Below, one piece after another: positions 58,984 through 64,000 of a stretch of 64,000 nt of DNA. Source of the stretch: Enterobacteriaceae endosymbiont of Macroplea appendiculata (GTDB lineage Bacteria > Pseudomonadota > Gammaproteobacteria > Enterobacterales > Enterobacteriaceae); the NCBI RefSeq assembly GCF_012571605.1, contig NZ_CP046220.1, positions 64,318 through 128,317 on the forward strand, given 5' to 3'. The translations under genes were made by a program, and so were the position numbers. Under the pieces are notes generated by a model. It was given only the letters and a program-made list of their open reading frames with translations. It was not told where the DNA came from and searched no databases. Every line of letters begins with the position of its first letter. The first letter of the stretch is position 1.

Positions 58984-59895
58984 TTACTCCAACATTTTTT
59001 CAATAGGTAATACTAAAATAGAACTTGCACCTAACATTTTTAATTGTTCCATAGTTTCCCAAAATAATGTTTCTGTACTTACCATATGCATTACTAGTTT
59101 ATTACTTTTACGAGATAATGGTAAAATAGTAGGATATTCAGCACCAGGTAATAAATTTATTGCTTCTTGTAATTTTTCTCGTGGTATATGTAACATAATG
59201 TATTTTGATTCTTTAGCTTTAATTACGCCTTGTATTCTAGTTAATAATTTATTGATTAATTCTTGTTTAACATCTAATATTGTACCCCAACGTTGTATTA
59301 AACATGCTTTAGAACTATATATAACTTCTACTTCTTTAATACCATTTTCTTTTAACGTAGCTCCTGTAGATACTAAATCACATATTGCATCTGCTAAACC
59401 AACTTTTGGAGCTAATTCAACAGAACCATTTAATACACATGATTTAAATTTTATATTATATTTATCTAAATATTGTTTTAATAAATTAGGATAAGATGTT
59501 GCTATTCTATAATTTTGTAATGTTTCTATACCTTTATATTGTTTATGTATAGGAATAGCTATTGATAATCTACATACTCCAAAATTTAACCTTAATAATG
59601 TTGTATATTTAGGTGTATATTTTATATTTATGAATTTAGTTAAGACTTTTTCTTTTAAGACATTTTCACCTATAATACCTAAATCAACTACTCCTTCCAT
59701 AATTAATTCTGGTATATCATCATCTCGAACCATAAATATGTCGATAGGTAGATTTTTAGCAGATGTAATTAATTGTTGTTGTTGTTGTTGTTGTAAATTT
59801 ATTTCAATACCACATTTTTTTAATAATTTATATGAATCATAACTTAAACGTCCTGCTTTTTGCATTGCAATACGCAATCTAGTATTATCTAGCAT
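58984..59895 (-). CDS. hisG: ATP phosphoribosyltransferase
   Basis: HisG joins ATP and PRPP, the committed step of histidine synthesis, and is the histidine feedback target. The 303 residues (E. coli 299, long form) have [27 protein letters not shown] and the PRPP loop [13 protein letters not shown]. The C-terminal regulatory ACT-like domain (about 225-303) is present. A run of seven Gln (about 35-41), coded by a CAA repeat, replaces HTQR of E. coli. AAAAGG precedes the ATG. No leader peptide with His codons is visible upstream. Confidence 0.96.
   Translation of the reverse strand: MLDNTRLRIAMQKAGRLSYDSYKLLKKCGIEINLQQQQQQQLITSAKNLPIDIFMVRDDDIPELIMEGVVDLGIIGENVLKEKVLTKFINIKYTPKYTTLLRLNFGVCRLSIAIPIHKQYKGIETLQNYRIATSYPNLLKQYLDKYNIKFKSCVLNGSVELAPKVGLADAICDLVSTGATLKENGIKEVEVIYSSKACLIQRWGTILDVKQELINKLLTRIQGVIKAKESKYIMLHIPREKLQEAINLLPGAEYPTILPLSRKSNKLVMHMVSTETLFWETMEQLKMLGASSILVLPIEKMLE
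59773..59793 (-). repeat. (CAA)7 trinucleotide repeat within hisG
   Basis: Seven perfect copies (TTG on the plus strand) encode a Gln run in the N-terminal domain of HisG, where E. coli has a short loop. Changes in copy number would stay in frame. Confidence 0.9.
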
Positions 59896-60022
59896 TATTT
59901 TATTGACCTTTTAATAAAACTGTAAAATATTTATTCATGATAACTGTGTAATTATATTATTTATAACATAAAAATGAATTTTTTTAAAAAACTTATATAA
60001 TAAATAAAATTTTATATATAGT

Positions 60023-60481
60023 CTATATATAACCTATATCATTATAGGTAGGATTAGTAGCAGCATAACGAGCTAGTTTATCACATTTTTCATTATATAT
60101 ATGTCCAGTATGTCCTTTTACCCATATCCAATGAATATTATGATTTGTTAATGTAATATTTAAACGTTTCCATAAATCAATATTTTTAACTGGTTTTTTA
60201 TTACTACATAACCATTTAGAATGTTGCCAATTAATAATCCATTTTGTAATACCTTCTTTTAAATATTTACTATCTGTTGTAATAATAATATTACAATTTT
60301 CTTTTAAGGATTCTAGAGCAATAATAGCAGCCATTAATTCCATACGATTATTAGTTGTATAAAAAAAACCTTGTGAAAAAATTTTTTCATATTGATAATA
60401 TTGTAAAATAGCAGCATATCCTCCTGGACCAGGATTAGAAATACATGATCCATCAGTAAAAATATTTATGTTTTTATACAT
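60023..60481 (-). CDS. rnhA: Ribonuclease HI
   Basis: RNase HI removes RNA from RNA-DNA hybrids. The 152 residues (E. coli 155) place all catalytic residues at E. coli positions: Asp10 (FTDGS), Glu48 (MELM), Asp70 (TTDSKY), His124 (VKGH) and Asp134 (CDKLA). It is divergent from dnaQ with only 37 bases between starts, the same arrangement as in E. coli, so their promoters overlap. Confidence 0.97.
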   Translation of the reverse strand: MYKNINIFTDGSCISNPGPGGYAAILQYYQYEKIFSQGFFYTTNNRMELMAAIIALESLKENCNIIITTDSKYLKEGITKWIINWQHSKWLCSNKKPVKNIDLWKRLNITLTNHNIHWIWVKGHTGHIYNEKCDKLARYAATNPTYNDIGYI

Positions 60482-60518
60482 TTTTAAACCTTATAAATTT
60501 ATATTTAGGATAATAAAC

Positions 60519-61250
60519 ATGAATAATACTAATAATATACGTCAAGTTGTATTAGATATAGAAACTACAGGTATGAATATCAATCCTCCTTATTATACTG
60601 GTCATAAAATTATTGAAATTGGGATAATAGAAATTATTAATCGACAAATTACCGGTAACTTTTTTCATACATATATTAATCCTATGCAAGATATTAGTTT
60701 TGAAGCAAATAAGATACATGGTATTACAAAAAAATTTTTATTAGGAAAACCGGTTTTTAAAGATATTGTGTTAAATTTATTAAATTATATACAAAAAACA
60801 AAATTAATTATCCATAATGCACAATTTGATATTGATTTTTTAAATTATGAATTATCCCTATTAAAAAATCAAAATACTAAAATAGAAAATATTTGTTCTA
60901 TTGTTGATACATTAAAAATGGCAAGAAATTTTTTTCCTGGTAAAAGAAATTCATTAAATGCATTATGTGCTAGATTTAGTATTAATACAAAACAACGTGT
61001 AGTACACGGTGCATTATTAGATGCAAAACTTTTAGCTAATGTATATTTAGCTATGACAAGTAAACAAAACAAATTTATATTAAATACAATAACAAATATT
61101 GATATAAAATTTATTAAAAATAATAATTTATTAGATAATAATTCTGTAAAAAAATTAATAGTAATTCATCCTACTATAGAAGAACAAAAATTACATAAAA
61201 TGCAAATTATGCTAATTAAAAAAAAATGTGGTTATTGCCTTTGGCAATAA
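60519..61250 (+). CDS. dnaQ: DNA polymerase III, epsilon subunit (proofreading exonuclease)
   Basis: Epsilon proofreads replication. The 243 residues (E. coli 243) have all DEDDh motifs: LDIETTG, HNAQFDIDF and the RVVHGALLDAKLL His-Asp pair. The C-terminal alpha-binding tail is also kept (ending KCGYCLW). I chose ATG 60519 with TAGGA upstream; the open frame reaches back over the rnhA start. DNA proofreading therefore persists even though amino acid proofreading by ThrRS and PheRS seems lost. tRNA-Asp follows, as in E. coli. Confidence 0.96.
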   Translation: MNNTNNIRQVVLDIETTGMNINPPYYTGHKIIEIGIIEIINRQITGNFFHTYINPMQDISFEANKIHGITKKFLLGKPVFKDIVLNLLNYIQKTKLIIHNAQFDIDFLNYELSLLKNQNTKIENICSIVDTLKMARNFFPGKRNSLNALCARFSINTKQRVVHGALLDAKLLANVYLAMTSKQNKFILNTITNIDIKFIKNNNLLDNNSVKKLIVIHPTIEEQKLHKMQIMLIKKKCGYCLWQ

Positions 61251-61274
61251 TAATATTAAATCTAAAAAAACATA

Positions 61275-61304
61275 TTGACTAACTTATACATAACATATTA
61301 TAGT
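61275..61304 (+). promoter_or_regulatory. Promoter of the tRNA-Asp gene
   Basis: TTGACT (61275-61280) and TATAGT (61299-61304) are spaced 18 bases apart, each one mismatch from the sigma-70 consensus. The predicted start is a few bases before the mature tRNA at 61314. Confidence 0.65.
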
Positions 61305-61313
61305 ATTAGTATG

Positions 61314-61387
61314 GGTGCGATAGTTCAGTTGGTTAGAATACCGGCCTGTCACGCCGGGGGTCACGGGTTCAAATCCCGTTCGCACCG
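61314..61387 (+). tRNA. aspV: tRNA-Asp (anticodon GTC)
   Basis: The 74-base cloverleaf has acceptor GGTGCGA/TCGCACC, D stem GTTC/GAAT, anticodon stem CCGGC/GCCGG with loop CTGTCAC (anticodon GTC), T arm ACGGG-TTCAAAT-CCCGT and discriminator G. CCA is not encoded. The GC-rich anticodon stem stands out in this AT-rich DNA. Its place after dnaQ matches E. coli aspV. Confidence 0.97.
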
Positions 61388-61405
61388 AATAAATACAAAA
61401 CAGAA

Positions 61406-62239
61406 TTAATCATTGTTAATCCATAAAACGCAAGAAGGTTTATATTTTTCTAAACTTTGTTTAATTTGATTAATTAAATTAGAACAAATTTCTTTTTTAT
61501 ACATAAAATCATTAATCCAAAAAAAGATAGTAAAATTTATAGAATTAATAGTTATTTCATTTAACACAATATCTACCACAGAATTTTTTATAATTTCATT
61601 ACTAATAGAAACATTATCAAGTAATATTTTTCTTATAGTTTGTATATCATTTTCTGTAATAATACGTGATAATCCTAAAGTAATTTTGTTACGGTATTCA
61701 TGTGATTTAGATAAATTTATAATATTTTCTGATAAAATTTTACTATTTGGCACTGATACAATACTACCATCTAATGTTTTTAAAAAAGTACAAAATATTT
61801 CTACATTAATAATCTTACCAATAATATTATTTAAATTAATATAATCGCCAATTTGGAAAATACGTAAAGTAATAATCAATAATCCTGAAGCAACATTAGC
61901 TAAAGCACTTTGCCATGCTAAACCTATAACTAATCCTATTGTTCCAAATGCTGCTACTATAGATGATGTTTTAAAACCTACACTGCTTAATGCTGTTACA
62001 ATAACAAATATAAATAAACTATACTTTAATATATTTGATATAAAACCTATAGTAATAGGATCTATATTTCTATTCTTAAAAATATTTTGTATAGTATTAA
62101 TAATAATTGTGGAAATTTTAAAACCTAAAATTATAATAATAATAGCAAATATTATATTCCAAAAATGAGATAAAAGAGATAATTTATTTTGTAATATCCA
62201 ATATTTAAGAAGATTTAATATATTATTAATGTTATGCAT
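61406..62239 (-). CDS. mscS: Small-conductance mechanosensitive channel MscS
   Basis: MscS releases solutes from the cell on hypo-osmotic shock. The 277 residues (E. coli 286) have three N-terminal membrane helices. The third, pore-lining helix is Gly/Ala-rich (AAFGTIGLVIGLAWQSALANVASGL region), followed by the beta domain (GDYINLNNIIG, VPNSKI) and an alpha-beta C-terminal part. It lies upstream of nothing on its strand except fbaA 63 bases away, the E. coli fbaA-mscS order. Confidence 0.93.
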   Translation of the reverse strand: MHNINNILNLLKYWILQNKLSLLSHFWNIIFAIIIIILGFKISTIIINTIQNIFKNRNIDPITIGFISNILKYSLFIFVIVTALSSVGFKTSSIVAAFGTIGLVIGLAWQSALANVASGLLIITLRIFQIGDYINLNNIIGKIINVEIFCTFLKTLDGSIVSVPNSKILSENIINLSKSHEYRNKITLGLSRIITENDIQTIRKILLDNVSISNEIIKNSVVDIVLNEITINSINFTIFFWINDFMYKKEICSNLINQIKQSLEKYKPSCVLWINND

Positions 62240-62302
62240 AAATTATTTTAACCATATGATATAAAATATGTTTATAAAAAAATTATAATATATATAATAA
62301 TA

Positions 62303-63382
62303 TTATAATGTATTAATTGTATTTAAGTTTTTAAAAATTTTTTCTAAGCGTTTTTTAACACAAATCTGTGATTCTCTAATCCAAGTTCTAGGATCATAAT
62401 ATTTTTTATTAGGCATATTATCACCTTCTGGATTACCTAATTGTCTTTGTAAATATAATTTATTTTTATTATAAAATGATAATATACCATTCCAAGTAGC
62501 CCATTGCACATCAGTATCAATATTCATTTTAATAACACCATAATCAATAGATTGTTTTATATCTTTTGCTGAAGATCCAGAACCTCCATGAAATACAAAA
62601 TTAATAGGATTATATGATAATTTATATTTTTGCATAATATATTCTTGTGTTTTTTTTAAAATTATAGGTTTTAATTTTACATTACCTATTTTATATACTC
62701 CATGAACATTACCAAAAGAAGCAGCAATAGTAAATTGCGGACTAATTAGAATTAATTTTTTATATGCATAATCTATGTCATATGGATCGGTATATAATAA
62801 TGTTTTGGTTAAATTACTATTATCAATACCATCTTCTTCGCCTCCTGTACATCCTAATTCTAATTCTAATGTCATATTCATTTTAGACATTATAGAAAAA
62901 TATTTACTACAAATATTAATATTATCCGCAAGTGATTCATGTGATAAATCTAACATATGTGAAGAAAATAAAGTGTAACCATATATATTATAATATTTTT
63001 GATTTTCTTCTAGTAATCTATCTATCCAAAATAAATTTTTTTTTGTACAATGGTCAGTATGTAAAATTACAGGTATATTATAATATTTAGCTACATTATG
63101 AACATGTTGCGCACCAGAAATAGCACCAATTACTGCTGCTAATTGAGGATTATGTTTTTGTAATCCTTTACCTGCAATAAATGATGACCCACCATAAGAA
63201 AATTGTATAATAACAGCAGAACGCATTTTAGACGCTGTTTCTAATACTATATTAATAGAATCAGTGCCAACACAATTAATAGCTGGTATAGCAAATTTAT
63301 TTTTTTTAGCTATTTCGAAAATAGTTTGTACATCATGACCAACTACAACACCAGGTTTAACATAGTTTAAAATTTTAGACAT
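62303..63382 (-). CDS. fbaA: Fructose-bisphosphate aldolase, class II
   Basis: FbaA cleaves fructose 1,6-bisphosphate in glycolysis. The 359 residues equal the E. coli length. Zinc ligands lie in HTDHCTKK, ELELGCTGGEEDG and FHGGSGSSA; the GVIKMNIDTDVQWA block binds substrate. AAGGT lies before the ATG. pgk ends 62 bases upstream on the same strand, so pgk-fbaA are likely co-transcribed. Confidence 0.97.
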   Translation of the reverse strand: MSKILNYVKPGVVVGHDVQTIFEIAKKNKFAIPAINCVGTDSINIVLETASKMRSAVIIQFSYGGSSFIAGKGLQKHNPQLAAVIGAISGAQHVHNVAKYYNIPVILHTDHCTKKNLFWIDRLLEENQKYYNIYGYTLFSSHMLDLSHESLADNINICSKYFSIMSKMNMTLELELGCTGGEEDGIDNSNLTKTLLYTDPYDIDYAYKKLILISPQFTIAASFGNVHGVYKIGNVKLKPIILKKTQEYIMQKYKLSYNPINFVFHGGSGSSAKDIKQSIDYGVIKMNIDTDVQWATWNGILSFYNKNKLYLQRQLGNPEGDNMPNKKYYDPRTWIRESQICVKKRLEKIFKNLNTINTL

Positions 63383-63444
63383 AATATAAACTTTACCTTC
63401 TTATTTGAGCAAACGCATTATAATAACATTAGATAATATTTAAA

Positions 63445-64000
63445 TTATAGATTTACATTTTGTAATTTTTCTATAACAGGTAGTGTTTTATTTTCTATAA
63501 ATTTTAAAAAAGCGCCACCTCCTGTAGAAATATAAGACATTTTATCGAACACATTAAATAATTCTATTGCTGATATGGTATCACCACCACCAACAATAGA
63601 AAAAGCACTACTATTTGCAACTGTTTTTGCAATTTGTTTGGTACCATGACAAAAATTTGAAAATTCGAACACACCTACCGGACCATTCCATAATATTGTC
63701 GCAGCATTTATTAAAACATTATGAATAATTTTAATGGTTTGATCACCAATATCCATAATTATATCGTTATTTAAAATATTATTTACTTTTTTAATGCCTA
63801 TATATGAATCATTAGAAAAACTAGTTCCAATTCTACAATCTACTGGTAAAATCATATTTTTATATTTTTGTTGCAAATGTTTAGCTAATGATATTGCATT
63901 AGACTCATATAAAGAACATCCAATGTTATGTTGAAGATACAATAAAGTATTAGCAATACCACCACCAATAATTACTTTATCGGAAAAATTTAATAATTGT
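63445..64000 (-). CDS. pgk: Phosphoglycerate kinase, C-terminal part only (runs off the window)
   Basis: Pgk makes ATP from 1,3-bisphosphoglycerate. The frame is open from the stop at 63445 to the last base of the window, about 185 codons, and includes IIGGGIANT, ILWNGPVGVFEF, the nucleotide-binding GGGDTISAI and the hinge STGGGAFLKF. The N-terminal domain is beyond the window. It forms the pgk-fbaA glycolytic pair known from E. coli. Confidence 0.96.
   Translation of the reverse strand, partial: QLLNFSDKVIIGGGIANTLLYLQHNIGCSLYESNAISLAKHLQQKYKNMILPVDCRIGTSFSNDSYIGIKKVNNILNNDIIMDIGDQTIKIIHNVLINAATILWNGPVGVFEFSNFCHGTKQIAKTVANSSAFSIVGGGDTISAIELFNVFDKMSYISTGGGAFLKFIENKTLPVIEKLQNVNL

Noticed and set aside
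59198-59494. A plus-strand open frame inside hisG
   Set aside because: It is antisense to a strongly conserved enzyme and shows no homology.

Overview
The window is a very AT-rich, gene-dense stretch of a bacterial chromosome. Nearly every protein is recognisable as an orthologue of an Escherichia coli housekeeping protein. Many short gene blocks keep the E. coli order: dacA-lipB-lipA, rne/rluC-rpmF-fabD-fabG-acpP-fabF-mltG-tmk-holB-ptsG-hinT, trpEGDCFBA, ychF-pth-prs, prfA-prmC, thrS-infC-rpmI-rplT-pheST, minCDE, hslVU, hisGDCBHAFI, rnhA/dnaQ-tRNA-Asp and mscS-fbaA-pgk. I see no insertion sequences, prophage genes, CRISPR arrays, rRNA genes or toxin/defence genes. This fits a genome-reduced, vertically inherited gammaproteobacterial (Enterobacterales) nutritional endosymbiont of an insect. 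Complete histidine and tryptophan pathways suggest that it feeds its host. The exact genus cannot be named from the sequence alone.

Layout. 1-3.4 kb: truA start, a degenerate PBP5-like protein, lipoate synthesis (lipB, lipA) and cspE, with a candidate structured RNA between lipA and cspE. 3.6-8.3 kb: fabI, the proton-translocating transhydrogenase pntAB and a complete oxygen sensor Fnr, followed by a 0.55 kb gene-free stretch. 8.8-19.9 kb: rne (catalytic half only), rluC, rpmF, fatty-acid genes (fabD frameshifted, fabG, acpP, fabF), mltG, tmk, holB, ptsG and hinT. 19.9-25.6 kb: nhaP2, gapA, sppA and xthA. 25.7-32.4 kb: the whole trp operon. 32.5-43.4 kb: translation genes ychF, pth, prs, prfA, prmC, thrS, infC, rpmI, rplT, pheS and pheT. 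43.4-52.7 kb: ribE, tyrS, tRNA-Val, mdtK, grxD, rnt, minCDE, tsaB and hslVU. 52.8-59.9 kb: the whole his operon. 60.0-64.0 kb: rnhA, dnaQ, tRNA-Asp, mscS, fbaA and the 3' part of pgk.

How the genes work together. PtsG imports glucose, and FbaA, GapA and Pgk represent glycolysis. PntAB makes NADPH for fatty-acid synthesis (FabD/G/I/F on AcpP). Prs makes PRPP, which the His and Trp pathways use.

The most interesting signals are losses inside otherwise conserved proteins. Threonyl-tRNA synthetase has lost its whole editing half, and the beta subunit of phenylalanyl-tRNA synthetase has lost its editing-site residues, so two independent proofreading steps look gone. HisD and HisC are joined in one reading frame. 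FabD is broken at an A10 tract but conserved on both sides, as expected if slippage rescues it. The PBP5-like gene keeps its length, signal peptide, C-terminal domain and membrane anchor but lacks the catalytic motifs. There is also a possible 6S-like RNA next to cspE and an attenuator-like hairpin in the cspE leader.
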